A stretch of 64,000 nt of DNA from an uncultured Prevotella sp. (GCA_905236755.1 CAJOCR010000010.1:62001-126000); one strand, 5' to 3'. Counted from the first letter of the stretch, positions 17,043 to 26,410 are shown. A program made the numbers and translations. The notes: a model not told the origin generated them from the letters alone.

Positions 17043-19390
17043 AAAAGATATTTACTACATTAGCTCTTGCGATAATATCATTAACTACGTTTGCACAAGC
17101 AGCAACGGATAAATATACCGTCACCACTACTGATGGTAATAGTACTACACATATAATTAATGACGAAAATCACTTAAAGTTCACAGATGCCAACACATTA
17201 GTGAACTATATAACTGGATTTGAAGAATTTGGAGCAAGGTCAACATGGAATGTTGATAATATTAAAAGTATCACATTTGATATTGCACACAACAATCAAA
17301 TTGATGTTACTGGCGTAAATCTTGCTGATGCTAATGCTACCGACGCCACAAAGAAACTATACAAATACCTGCAACTTATTTACGGGAACAAGATTTTATC
17401 AGGTATCATGGCTGATGTTGACTGGAATCATAACGAAGCCGATAAGATATATACTCTTACAGGCAAATATCCTGCTATAAACTGTTATGATTTTATACAT
17501 ATAGCTGTTCCTGAAAACAACTGGATCAATTATAACAATATAACACCTGTCACTGAATGGGCTGAAGCTGGAGGCATTGTCAACCTAATGTGGCATTTCA
17601 ATGTACCTCTAAACGAGAATACTGTTATCGGAACAGACGGCAGCGGACAAGCTATAAGTTCGCCAAAAACTACTTTCAAGGCTGCTAATGCGCTTATTAC
17701 AGGCACATGGGAAAACACTTTCTTTATGCAACAGCTTGAAAAGGTTGCCAATGTAATTCTCAAACTACAAGACGCAGGCGTTGTTGCTCTATGTCGACCT
17801 TTCCATGAAGCTGCAGGTAATGCAACACTTAAAAGTGTAGCCGACTGGGGAAAAGCATGGTTCTGGTGGGGAGAAGATGGTGCAGAAACCTACAAAGAAC
17901 TGTGGAGGGTAATGTTCAACTACTTTACCAATAAAGGTATCCATAACTTAATATGGGAATGGACTTCACAAAACTATAATGGCAATTCTGAGCAGTTTTA
18001 CAATGATTCCGACTGGTATCCCGGTGATGAATACGTTGATATCATTGGACGTGATCTTTATGGCTACGATGCTGAAAGCCAAGCAACAGAATACTCACAG
18101 CTAAAAGCCCTCTATCCTACCAAAATGATTACGCTATCTGAATGTGGTTCAAATAAAGAGAATAGTACTGTAATCCCAACCGCTGATATAGCTGAAGCAT
18201 GGAATGCAGGAGCAAAATGGTTGAACTTCATGCCATGGTATGGCAATAATATGCCTTCTGACGAATGGTGGAATAAGGTCATGGATGAGGAAGTTGTTAT
18301 AACACGAGATGAAGTGAATCAAAACGCTACATATATCGAAGAAACTGCACAGAGTGCTGTAAACAACTTTGGCTTGGGATGGAATCTTGGCAACACTCTT
18401 GAAACTAACGGTGCTTGGATTGGTAATCACCAAGAATATTCAAAATACGAAACAGCATGGGGCCAGCCACTAACAACACAGGCTATGTTTACCTTCCTAA
18501 AGAAAAATGGGTTCAATGCTGTAAGAATACCTGTTACATGGGTACAACACATGGATGATGAAGGAAATGTAGATACTGATTGGATGGCTCGTGTAAAAGA
18601 AGTTGTTGACTATGCAATGAACGCAGGACTATACACCATTATAAATGTTCATCACGACACTGGTGCTGGAGAATTGGCTTGGATAAAGGCTGATACTGAG
18701 GTTTACAATAATACAAAAGATAAGTTCAAAAAACTATGGACTCAAATTGCAAATACCTTTGCAGAATATGACCAACATCTGATTTTTGAAGGCTATAATG
18801 AGATGCTTGACAAAAGCAACACATGGAACGCTCCTTTGGCTTCATCTGGTTACACAGCATTGGACAACTATGCACAAGACTTTGTTGATGCTGTTCGCGC
18901 AACAGGTGGAAACAATACAACACGAAACCTTATTGTTAACACTTATGCTGCAGCTAAGGGCAGTAATGTGCTAAACAACTTCACCATACCAAAAGATATA
19001 GTTGCTAATCATCTAATTGCAGAAGTACATTCATACGATCCATGGAACTTCATAAACACTCATACCACATGGGATAGCGAATGTCAGAATACTCTAAAAG
19101 GTATATTCACTGATTTGAATAATAAATTCACCAATATTCCATATATCATTGGTGAATATGGTACTTCTGGTGATGCAGACGAAAGTGGTAAAGAAACTGT
19201 CGTAAGTAAAGAGTCACCTGCTGCAAAGATTCAAATGGCTGCTGACCAAGCTGCAAATATGGTAAGTCTGTGCAAACAAAACAATTCTGCTTCATTCTAT
19301 TGGATGAGTATCTTTGATGGTACTGACCGTTCTGTACCTCAATGGAGTTTACCAACTGTTGTAGAAGCAATGCAGAAAGCTAATGAATAA
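17039..19390 (+). CDS. Bimodular GH26 mannanase - GH5 endoglucanase/mannanase
   Basis: 783 aa. Signal peptide to about residue 21, a small N-terminal domain (~24-85), a GH26 domain (~95-420) with acid/base Glu257 in RPFHEAAGN and nucleophile Glu368 in TLSECGSNK, then a GH5 domain (~440-780) with FGLGWNLGNTLE, NVHHDTGAGE, acid/base Glu588 in EGYNEML and nucleophile Glu706 in IIGEYGTSG. The GH5 half looks like subfamily 4 (endoglucanase-type) rather than the mannanase subfamily 7. A GH26-GH5 fusion of similar size has been described from ruminal Prevotella as a mannanase/endoglucanase, which fits attack on glucomannan. All four catalytic glutamates are present. Starts in the ATGA overlap with the gene before it. 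Confidence 0.9.
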   Translation: MKKIFTTLALAIISLTTFAQAATDKYTVTTTDGNSTTHIINDENHLKFTDANTLVNYITGFEEFGARSTWNVDNIKSITFDIAHNNQIDVTGVNLADANATDATKKLYKYLQLIYGNKILSGIMADVDWNHNEADKIYTLTGKYPAINCYDFIHIAVPENNWINYNNITPVTEWAEAGGIVNLMWHFNVPLNENTVIGTDGSGQAISSPKTTFKAANALITGTWENTFFMQQLEKVANVILKLQDAGVVALCRPFHEAAGNATLKSVADWGKAWFWWGEDGAETYKELWRVMFNYFTNKGIHNLIWEWTSQNYNGNSEQFYNDSDWYPGDEYVDIIGRDLYGYDAESQATEYSQLKALYPTKMITLSECGSNKENSTVIPTADIAEAWNAGAKWLNFMPWYGNNMPSDEWWNKVMDEEVVITRDEVNQNATYIEETAQSAVNNFGLGWNLGNTLETNGAWIGNHQEYSKYETAWGQPLTTQAMFTFLKKNGFNAVRIPVTWVQHMDDEGNVDTDWMARVKEVVDYAMNAGLYTIINVHHDTGAGELAWIKADTEVYNNTKDKFKKLWTQIANTFAEYDQHLIFEGYNEMLDKSNTWNAPLASSGYTALDNYAQDFVDAVRATGGNNTTRNLIVNTYAAAKGSNVLNNFTIPKDIVANHLIAEVHSYDPWNFINTHTTWDSECQNTLKGIFTDLNNKFTNIPYIIGEYGTSGDADESGKETVVSKESPAAKIQMAADQAANMVSLCKQNNSASFYWMSIFDGTDRSVPQWSLPTVVEAMQKANE

Positions 19391-19407
19391 AGAAAAATAT
19401 AAAAAAA

Positions 19408-20451
19408 ATGAGTAAAACAAAAATCATTATACTAACATTCATAATTCTTCTTGCTGCTTGTTCAAGTAACAAGAAGAAAAGCTATGAAGAATATGCTTTT
19501 TCTGGTCGTACTACAAGAACAGAAAATATGCTTACTAACTTAACACGATTCACACAAAAAGGTGTTATCATTGGGCAAGAATATGGCACTATCCAAGGCA
19601 TAGGATGGAGTTGTGATAGTTCAAGAAGTGATATTAATAGTATCTGCAACGATAATCCTGCTGTTGTTAGTTACGAGCTTGCAGGTATAGAATCAGGAAA
19701 AAAACAAAATAACGACAACCTTCCTTTTACTGCAATAAAGAAGAATGTTATTGACTTTTTCCATCATGGAGGATTAGTCATTATGAATTGGACTTGCCCT
19801 GAAAATGCAAACACTGAAAATATGCTAAAAGAAGAAGTAAAACAAGTAGCATATTATTTGAATAGCCTTGAAGACGGGTATGGCTTTAAAGTTCCTGTAA
19901 TACTAAATATCATGCCTATTGATGGTAAATCATGGTATTGCAAGCTTAACAAAGAAGAATACAACAACTTATATAAAGAAATAAAAGATTTGCTTGAAGA
20001 CTATGACGTTAAGAGCATTGTCTGGGGTTATTCTGAAACATTTAAGAATGACAATTCTTTCTTAAAACTATTCACAAATGAAGCTGAGGTTATAAATATA
20101 AACTATACAGATAATAATACTGTCAAAGCAAATGATTATTCAAGCAACTTGAAACAGATTCTTTCCAAGGCCGTTTCGTTTGCACAAGACAACAATAAAC
20201 CAATAGGTTTAACAACAGGAATTGAAGGTATTCCATATAATAATTTTTTCTCAGAAACACTTCTTCCTATAATCAAACAATACAGACTATCATATTTGAT
20301 GTTTGGAAGAAACTATGGTGAATATAAAGATGGACATTTCTTTACACCATACCCAGGAGAAAATAATGATATTATTAGTGATTTTATTACATTCTATAAT
20401 GACGAAAGCACTATATTCCGTAATAAACTCAATGGATTATATCTTAAATAA
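19408..20451 (+). CDS. GH26-like lipoprotein lacking catalytic residues, putative mannan-binding pseudo-enzyme
   Basis: 347 aa with lipobox LLAAC (Cys18). It aligns along its length with the active GH26 at 5241: KGVIIGQEYG vs KGIMIGHQDD, SSRSDINSICNDNPAVV vs RGRSDIKEVCGDYPAVM, LSYLMFGRN vs MSYVLFWRN. At the acid/base site RPWHEM is replaced by NIMPID (Glu to Ile171); at the nucleophile site AYTET aligns with GLTTG (Glu to Thr270); the subsite His of SWHPDN is also lost (NWTCPEN). Both catalytic carboxylates therefore appear absent in an otherwise intact ORF, which argues for a binding role. Residues after Cys (SSNKKKS) lack the acidic export signal, so surface exposure is uncertain. Remote activity with relocated residues is not excluded. 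Confidence 0.75.
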   Translation: MSKTKIIILTFIILLAACSSNKKKSYEEYAFSGRTTRTENMLTNLTRFTQKGVIIGQEYGTIQGIGWSCDSSRSDINSICNDNPAVVSYELAGIESGKKQNNDNLPFTAIKKNVIDFFHHGGLVIMNWTCPENANTENMLKEEVKQVAYYLNSLEDGYGFKVPVILNIMPIDGKSWYCKLNKEEYNNLYKEIKDLLEDYDVKSIVWGYSETFKNDNSFLKLFTNEAEVININYTDNNTVKANDYSSNLKQILSKAVSFAQDNNKPIGLTTGIEGIPYNNFFSETLLPIIKQYRLSYLMFGRNYGEYKDGHFFTPYPGENNDIISDFITFYNDESTIFRNKLNGLYLK

Positions 20452-20534
20452 AAAAATCCTTCTCTGTCATTCCTTAAACAATAAAAAAAGTTATATTAAA
20501 ACATTAGAAAAATATTTCCCGAAAGAATACTTGT

Positions 20535-21800
20535 ATGAAAAAATTACTAATTATATTATTTTCCTTTATGTCTATGAGTTCTTTTGCCGCTGACAATTTC
20601 GTAAAAGCTGAAAATGGTCGTTTTATTCGTGACGGCAAACCATATTATTATATTGGCACCAACTTCTGGTATGGCGCAATACTTGGTAGTACCGGACAAG
20701 GTGGCAATAGACAACGCCTCATTAAGGAACTTGATGCTATGAAGAAAAATGGAATCGACAACCTTAGAATTCTTGTTGGTTCAGATGGCGAAGAAGGTTC
20801 ACCTGTTAAAGTACAACCTACTCTTCAAAAGGCACCTAATGTTTATAATGACAGCATTCTTGATGGTCTTGATTTCCTTTTGAAAGAAATGGGCAAACGA
20901 AATATGTTAGCTGTTCTGTATTTGAATAATTCTTGGGAATGGAGCGGCGGATATGGGTATTATCTTGAACAAGCTGGATGCGGTCCAATACCTCTTACAT
21001 CAAGAGATGGCTACCCTGCATTCATGAAATATTGTTCTCAGTTTGCTACAAATACTAAAGCACAACAATTATTTTACGAATATGTTCGCTTTATACTTGG
21101 TAGGAAAAATCGTTATACAGGAAAGAAATATATTGACGATACAGCTATCATGAGTTGGCAAATAGGAAATGAACCACGAGCATTTGACAAGAACGTTTTA
21201 CCACGATTTGAAAAATGGTTGAGTGAAACATCTGCATTAATACGCAGCTTAGATAAAAATCATCTTATAAGTGTTGGTTCTGAAGGCGCTTGGGGATGCG
21301 AAAATGATATTTCTTGTTGGGAACGCATCTGTTCTGACAAAAACATAGATTATTGCAATGTACACCTATGGCCTTACAACTGGGGATGGGCACATAAAGA
21401 AACATTACTTGAGGACATAGATATTAGCTGTAAAAACACAGAAGAATATATCAATATGCATCTTGCTGTTTGTGAACGAATTAACAAGCCTCTTGTGATG
21501 GAAGAGTTTGGTTACCCACGTGATGGCTTTTCTTTTTCACCAAAATCATCTACAATAGCTCGAAACAAATATTACAAATATGTCTTTTCGCTTGTAGGAA
21601 ATGATAAATGCGGACTTTTTGCAGGTTGTAATTTCTGGGGATGGGGCGGTTTTGCAAAACCAAAACACGAGAATTGGATTCCAGGAGATGACTATACTGG
21701 TGACCCTGCGCAAGAACAACAGGGACTTAATTCTGTATTTATCACAGATAAAGAAACGCTAAATATCGTGAAGAAAGAAGCCAAAAGACTTAAGAAATAA
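20535..21800 (+). CDS. GH5 subfamily 7-like endo-beta-1,4-mannanase, exported
   Basis: 421 aa, signal peptide ending near SSFA (residue 18). TIM-barrel mannanase features: FIRDGKPYYYIGTNFWYG, NGIDNLRILVG, acid/base Glu213 in SWQIGNEPRAF, VHLWPYNWGW, nucleophile Glu324 in PLVMEEFGYPRDG, and the Trp-rich CNFWGWGGFA near the end. Length and motifs match GH5_7 mannanases of Bacteroidetes. Last gene of the susC operon, starting 83 bp after the GH26-like gene. No lipobox, so periplasmic or secreted. Expected to cut internal beta-1,4-mannosidic bonds. Confidence 0.92.
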   Translation: MKKLLIILFSFMSMSSFAADNFVKAENGRFIRDGKPYYYIGTNFWYGAILGSTGQGGNRQRLIKELDAMKKNGIDNLRILVGSDGEEGSPVKVQPTLQKAPNVYNDSILDGLDFLLKEMGKRNMLAVLYLNNSWEWSGGYGYYLEQAGCGPIPLTSRDGYPAFMKYCSQFATNTKAQQLFYEYVRFILGRKNRYTGKKYIDDTAIMSWQIGNEPRAFDKNVLPRFEKWLSETSALIRSLDKNHLISVGSEGAWGCENDISCWERICSDKNIDYCNVHLWPYNWGWAHKETLLEDIDISCKNTEEYINMHLAVCERINKPLVMEEFGYPRDGFSFSPKSSTIARNKYYKYVFSLVGNDKCGLFAGCNFWGWGGFAKPKHENWIPGDDYTGDPAQEQQGLNSVFITDKETLNIVKKEAKRLKK

Positions 21801-21812
21801 GTTGCAAAGGCA

Positions 21813-22052
21813 TTTTTTCTATAGTTCAACCATACTCTAACCATAACACTACTATACCACTACTATACTACAACTATACCCTTCTTCCGTCTCTTGTCCG
21901 TTTGTTGTTCGATTGTTGTCCGTTTGTTGTCCGTTCATTTAACGGACAACAAACGGACTTCAAACGGTTATCATTCGGACAAAGAACCTTGTTGTGGTAT
22001 AGGAGTGGTATAGTTAGAGTATGGATATGATATAGTTGTGATATAGAAAAAA
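21813..22052. repeat. Inverted-symmetric 11-bp phased array, 21 units
   Basis: From 21819 to 22049 the sequence divides into 21 consecutive 11-mers without a phase break. Left: CTATAGTTCAA, CCATACTCTAA, CCATAACACTA, CTATACCACTA, CTATACTACAA, CTATACCCTTC. Centre: GTCCGTTTGTT-type units turning into TAACGGACAAC. Right: TGGTATAGGAG, TGGTATAGTTA, GAGTATGGATA, TGATATAGTTG, TGATATAGAAA. The centre is a perfect 18-bp stem (21918-21935 / 21941-21958) with a 5-nt loop. Outer arms TTTTTTCTATA/TATAGAAAAAA and CCATACTCTAAC/GTTAGAGTATGG also pair. Confidence 0.85.
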
Positions 22053-22118
22053 CTGGCAACCAGAATAAGCATAATAAACATTTAGCACTAAGTGCGTTTC
22101 TTATTCCAAATTCTTTTG

Positions 22119-22126
22119 TATCTTTG
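22119..22126 (+). promoter_or_regulatory. -7 element for the mscS-kds operon
   Basis: TATCTTTG, 47 bp before the ATG at 22174, with a possible TTTC -33 box at 22097-22100. Confidence 0.5.
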
Positions 22127-22173
22127 CACTTAGTTAAATAGCATTCATTTTTAATCAAGAATAGTATTCTGGT

Positions 22174-24570
22174 ATGAAAAAAATTATTCTCATCATATTA
22201 CTAACACTTGTTTTGTTGCCTGCCAATGCTGTTCTAAAGGAAAAAAACCTTGAGAACACATTATCTATTCTACGTTCTGAGTTGACTAACTATCGTGCAG
22301 AGTTAGAACGCCAGTCGGGCTACATTAAAGAACAACAGCTAAAGGTGCGCACGAATATCATGGGAGTAATGAATCAGAGCAACCTGAATGCGTTGATGCT
22401 CTATTCACAGAAGCCAGAATATGTATTTGACCTCGCATATGCTTGTCAGGAAGCAACCAAACAATATCAAGCCTTCACTAAGGACGTATTGCCTTTCAGA
22501 AAGTTTATTGATAAAAGTAATGCTCAGGTGGCAAGATACGATTCATTGGTGGCATCACTTTCCACGATGCGCACAAATACCCTATCCGAGAAAGCATTAA
22601 TTGACCGCAATGTGTGTCTCACATTAGCAGTGAACATCCGCAGAACGCTGAACGACAACAGTCAGCAGATGAGCGAATATATTCGTTATTACAAGATGAC
22701 TGAGCAGCGTTTGAGCAACCTCAACGACTATGCCAACAAGAGATATTTAGAAATTCAGAACAATATTTTCAGCAATTCTGGAGAAAACTATTTCAACACA
22801 CTTAACAATCTTGGTACTCAGATAAGAGATACAAAAGACGATATTCAGCAGAAATATCTTATCAAGACAAGGGTTCGTTCACAATGGGATATCCGTTTGA
22901 TATTGTTCTTGTTTTCTATGATTATTTTCTATGGGTTCATAGCTGGATTACTTAATTACCTGTTTTTTAGATTTATTCTTCCGAAGCGTATTGTAAATAA
23001 AATAACAGGCCGAGATAAGATTGAAGAAACTACCTCTGCCGAAGAACAAAAGAAAATAAAGAAGGCTGCCAAGAGCAAGAAAACTTGTATCACAATGGCC
23101 ACTTCTGTTATTTCATTAGCTATAATATTGGGAATTCTAAGATTAGTTTTTGCGGAACAGAACTTCCTTGTTATGGCAAGCGGATTACTGGTACAATTTA
23201 CTTGGCTGATGGGCGTAATACTAATCTCGCTGCTGCTTCGCTTAAAAGGCAACCAGATTATGAGTGCATTCAGAATTTATTCGCCAATCATGGCTATAAC
23301 ATTCGTCATCATTGCATTCCGTATAGCCTTTGTGCCTAATGACATGACAAATCTGGTATTGCCACCAATACTGCTTATTGCAACAATATGGCAACATAGC
23401 GTGATAAGACGTCACGGCAAGAACATTCCTAAAAGCGATGTAATTTACACATGGATGACCCAGATTGTATTCATTGGTTCCACCATCGCATCATGGTTAG
23501 GCTACGACCTGCTCTCTGTTCAGGTGATTATATGGTGGACTATGCAGATGGCATGTATCTTGACCATCAACTGTATTACCCAATGGATGCATGGCTATTT
23601 CGAGCGTCATGAAATTATGAAACAGCCAATCACCAAGACATGGCTGGTAAGGTTTATCTATTATGTTGTTTTGCCTTGCTTAGGTGTTTATTCATTCATC
23701 ATAGCTCTATATTGGGCTGCAGATGTATTCAACCTAAGTGAGACTACATGGATGATATTCACAAAGGAATATATCCACACCGATAATTTCTCTGCAAGTA
23801 TCTACACCTTGTGTCAAGTTATAGTGTTATATATATTCTTCTCGTATATCAACCACACAACAAAGGCGTTACTGAAACATCACTTCATTAAAACCGACCC
23901 AGATTCGGCTGCCAGTCGTATCACCATGTCGAAGAATGTGATTCAAGTTTTGGTATGGGGCATTTGGTTGTTTATTGTATTGGGCATTTTCAACGTAGGA
24001 ACAAAATGGCTGCTCACCATTGGTACTGGTCTTTCAGCCGGTTTGGCATTTGCGTCAAAGGATATTCTTGAAAATATATACTACGGTATATCACTCATGG
24101 CAGGACGCGTAAAGGTGGGTGACTATATCATCTGCGACGGTCAGAGAGGAAAGGTTATCTCTATAAGTTACACCTCAACCATGGTTGAGGCAACAGACGG
24201 TTCAGTGATTGCATTCACCAACTCACAGCTGTTCACTAAAAACTACAAGAACCTTACAAAGAACCACGGCTACGAGATGGATATTCTTGAAGTTGGTGTT
24301 GCATACGGTTCGGATATTCCAACAGTAAAAAAATTGTTGATTGACGCTATCGAGAAACTCGAATGCATTGATCACGACCGACCCGTGAAGGTGGTACTGA
24401 AAGAGTTTGGTGACAATTCAGTAAACCTGAAGATTCTTGTATGGGTACCAGTATTAGGCCAATATGGTGCTGGTGGAGAAATCATGGAATGTGTGTATAA
24501 CACACTAAGCAAGAATAATATTGAAATTCCATTCCCACAAAGAGATATTAGAATTATAAAAGAAAAATAA
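22174..24570 (+). CDS. Large mechanosensitive channel of the MscS/MscK type
   Basis: 798 aa. Signal peptide (LIILLTLVLLPANA), a periplasmic helical region (~25-230, coiled-coil-rich, ELTNYRAELERQSGYIKEQQ), about ten membrane helices (~235-640), then the MscS pore and cytoplasmic beta domain: TIGTGLSAGLAFASKDILEN, GRVKVGDYIICDGQRGKV, EATDGSVIAFTNSQLFTKNY. It should open under membrane tension to release solutes on osmotic downshock. First gene of a likely operon with kdsA and kdsD, linking it to envelope functions. Larger than E. coli MscS (286 aa), comparable to MscK/YbiO-class proteins. Confidence 0.9.
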   Translation: MKKIILIILLTLVLLPANAVLKEKNLENTLSILRSELTNYRAELERQSGYIKEQQLKVRTNIMGVMNQSNLNALMLYSQKPEYVFDLAYACQEATKQYQAFTKDVLPFRKFIDKSNAQVARYDSLVASLSTMRTNTLSEKALIDRNVCLTLAVNIRRTLNDNSQQMSEYIRYYKMTEQRLSNLNDYANKRYLEIQNNIFSNSGENYFNTLNNLGTQIRDTKDDIQQKYLIKTRVRSQWDIRLILFLFSMIIFYGFIAGLLNYLFFRFILPKRIVNKITGRDKIEETTSAEEQKKIKKAAKSKKTCITMATSVISLAIILGILRLVFAEQNFLVMASGLLVQFTWLMGVILISLLLRLKGNQIMSAFRIYSPIMAITFVIIAFRIAFVPNDMTNLVLPPILLIATIWQHSVIRRHGKNIPKSDVIYTWMTQIVFIGSTIASWLGYDLLSVQVIIWWTMQMACILTINCITQWMHGYFERHEIMKQPITKTWLVRFIYYVVLPCLGVYSFIIALYWAADVFNLSETTWMIFTKEYIHTDNFSASIYTLCQVIVLYIFFSYINHTTKALLKHHFIKTDPDSAASRITMSKNVIQVLVWGIWLFIVLGIFNVGTKWLLTIGTGLSAGLAFASKDILENIYYGISLMAGRVKVGDYIICDGQRGKVISISYTSTMVEATDGSVIAFTNSQLFTKNYKNLTKNHGYEMDILEVGVAYGSDIPTVKKLLIDAIEKLECIDHDRPVKVVLKEFGDNSVNLKILVWVPVLGQYGAGGEIMECVYNTLSKNNIEIPFPQRDIRIIKEK

Positions 24571-24584
24571 TATACCACAAATAT

Positions 24585-25343
24585 ATGACGAAAGAAGTAT
24601 TTATAGCAGGACCATGCGTGATAGAGTCGGCAGAACTACTGGATACCGTGGCTCAAGAATTGGTGAAGATTAACAAAGAATTAGATGTTGAAATTATCTT
24701 TAAGGCATCTTTCGATAAAGCTAACCGCACATCAATCCACTCTTTCAGAGGACCTGGCATTGATAATGGTTTAAAGATGTTGGGTGATGTAAAAGAGAAA
24801 TATGGGCTGCGTATATTGACAGATATTCACGAAGCTTGGCAAGCAGAGAAAGCTGCTGAAGTATGTGATGTTTTACAGATTCCTGCATTTCTTTGCAGAC
24901 AGACCGATCTACTGGTGGCAGCTGCACAGACAGGCAAGATTGTGAACATTAAAAAAGCGCAATTCCTGTCGGGAAGAGATATGGTTTATCCTGTGCAGAA
25001 AGCCAATGATAGCGGAGCTAAAGAAGTATGGCTTACAGAGCGCGGTAACACGTTTGGATATAATAACTTGGTTGTTGACTTCCGAAATATTCCCGATATG
25101 AAAGAGATTGTGCCTACAGTTATCATGGATTGTACACATAGTGTGCAGCGTCCATCAGCAGGCAATGGCAAAACTGTTGGCGATCGTAAGTTTGTACCAG
25201 CAATGGCAAAAGCAGCCAAGGCTTTTGGTGCTACTGGATATTTCTTTGAAGTGCATCCAGATCCAGACAAAGGACTCAGCGATGCAGCAAACATGTTGGA
25301 ACTTGCCAAACTGAAATCTCTAATTGAAGAATTAAAACGATAA
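24585..25343 (+). CDS. kdsA: 3-deoxy-8-phosphooctulonate synthase (Kdo8P synthase)
   Basis: 252 aa DAHP-synthase-like barrel. FIAGPCVIES at the N-terminus (the Cys is the metal ligand in metal-dependent forms), FKASFDKANRTSIHSFRGPG, and MDCTHSVQRPSAGNG are family signatures; FEVHPDPDKGLSDA closes the active site. Condenses arabinose 5-phosphate with phosphoenolpyruvate to make Kdo 8-phosphate for lipid A/LPS. Its substrate is supplied by kdsD, encoded 4 bp downstream, and both follow the channel gene by 14 bp, so they form one operon. Confidence 0.96.
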   Translation: MTKEVFIAGPCVIESAELLDTVAQELVKINKELDVEIIFKASFDKANRTSIHSFRGPGIDNGLKMLGDVKEKYGLRILTDIHEAWQAEKAAEVCDVLQIPAFLCRQTDLLVAAAQTGKIVNIKKAQFLSGRDMVYPVQKANDSGAKEVWLTERGNTFGYNNLVVDFRNIPDMKEIVPTVIMDCTHSVQRPSAGNGKTVGDRKFVPAMAKAAKAFGATGYFFEVHPDPDKGLSDAANMLELAKLKSLIEELKR

Positions 25344-25347
25344 CTCG

Positions 25348-26337
25348 ATGAATCAAAATAACATAAAAGAAAGAATTGCCAAATCGTGCACCTATGCCGA
25401 GCAGTGTCTGCGTGATGAGGCACAAGCAGTATTAGACCTTATTCCACAACTTGACAGCGATTTTGAAAAGGCTGTAGAGATGATGTATAACTGCCACGGA
25501 AAGATTATTGTTACTGGTGTTGGTAAAAGTGGAAATATCGGTGCAAAGATTGCAGCTACACTGGCATCTACAGGTACACCGGCATTCTTTATAAACCCAT
25601 TGGATGCTTATCATGGTGATCTTGGTGCAATGACTAGCGATGATATTGTTTTGGCATTGTCAAATAGTGGTCTTACTGACGAACTGCTGCGTTTCATCCC
25701 AATCCTTATGCATATGAATGTGCCAATAATCTCAATGACTGGAAATCCCAACTCACTGCTTGCAAAATACAGTAACTGTCATATAACAGTACATGTTGAC
25801 AAGGAGGCCTGTCCTCTGAACCTTGCACCAACAAGTTCAACTACAGCAGCTTTGGTTATGGGCGATGCCATTGCCATTGCACTAATGCAAGTTCGCGATT
25901 TCAAGCCAAGAGACTTTGCTCAGTTCCATCCAGGAGGCGAGTTAGGTCGTCGATTGCTTACAACAGCTGAGGATGTAATGCGAAGCGAGGAACTACCAAT
26001 TGTACCAAAGGAAATGCACTTAGGGGAGGCAATCATTGCAGTAAGCAAAGGTCAGTTAGGCTTAGGTGTCAGCTTAGATGCAGAGGGACGTGTAGAAGGT
26101 TTGATTACTGACGGCGATATTCGTAGAGCCATGGAGAAATGGCAAGCTCAGTTCTTTGACCATTGTGTTAGTGACATTATGACCCCTACCCCAAAGATGG
26201 TCAGTCCTTCAACAAAGATTACCGAAGTACAACGCATTATGCACAAGCACAAGATACATTCTGTTTTGGTAACAGACAAGAACCAGCATCTACTTGGTAT
26301 TGTGGATAGCTATGCAGCTTCACTTATGAACGCATAA
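25348..26337 (+). CDS. kdsD: Arabinose-5-phosphate isomerase
   Basis: 329 aa, SIS sugar-isomerase domain (~30-190: KIIVTGVGKSGNIGAKIAATLASTGTP; APTSSTTAALVMGDAIAIAL) followed by two CBS domains (~205-325: DVMRSEELPIV and DIMTPTPKMVSPSTKI). It interconverts ribulose 5-phosphate and arabinose 5-phosphate, the first step of Kdo synthesis, and is the direct partner of KdsA upstream. Length matches the KdsD/KpsF family. ATG at 25348. Confidence 0.95.
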   Translation: MNQNNIKERIAKSCTYAEQCLRDEAQAVLDLIPQLDSDFEKAVEMMYNCHGKIIVTGVGKSGNIGAKIAATLASTGTPAFFINPLDAYHGDLGAMTSDDIVLALSNSGLTDELLRFIPILMHMNVPIISMTGNPNSLLAKYSNCHITVHVDKEACPLNLAPTSSTTAALVMGDAIAIALMQVRDFKPRDFAQFHPGGELGRRLLTTAEDVMRSEELPIVPKEMHLGEAIIAVSKGQLGLGVSLDAEGRVEGLITDGDIRRAMEKWQAQFFDHCVSDIMTPTPKMVSPSTKITEVQRIMHKHKIHSVLVTDKNQHLLGIVDSYAASLMNA

Positions 26338-26342
26338 CACAA

Positions 26343-26363
26343 GGTGACTTTTACTAAGTCACC
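26343..26363 (+). terminator. Hairpin after kdsD
   Basis: GGTGACTT (26343-26350) pairs perfectly with AAGTCACC (26356-26363) around a 5-nt loop, 6 bp after the kdsD stop. No T-run follows, so it may stabilise or pause the transcript rather than end it. Confidence 0.4.
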
Positions 26364-26410
26364 ACCAAAGCGAAAACAAAAATATATTTGCTAATAAGAA
26401 AAATAGTAAT

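Larger units (their letters stand above)
21801..22173. other. Gene-free spacer dominated by a 240-bp palindromic repeat
   Basis: Between the GH5_7 stop and the MscS-type gene. Nearly all of 21813-22052 is an inverted-symmetric array of 11-mers (separate entry). The rest holds the promoter of the downstream gene. Track ORF 21874-22158 (-) runs through the repeats and is not a gene. Confidence 0.7.

Noticed and set aside
21874-22158. 94-aa ORF within the 11-bp array
   Set aside because: Its sequence is the translated repeat (NGQQSNNKRT), not a protein.
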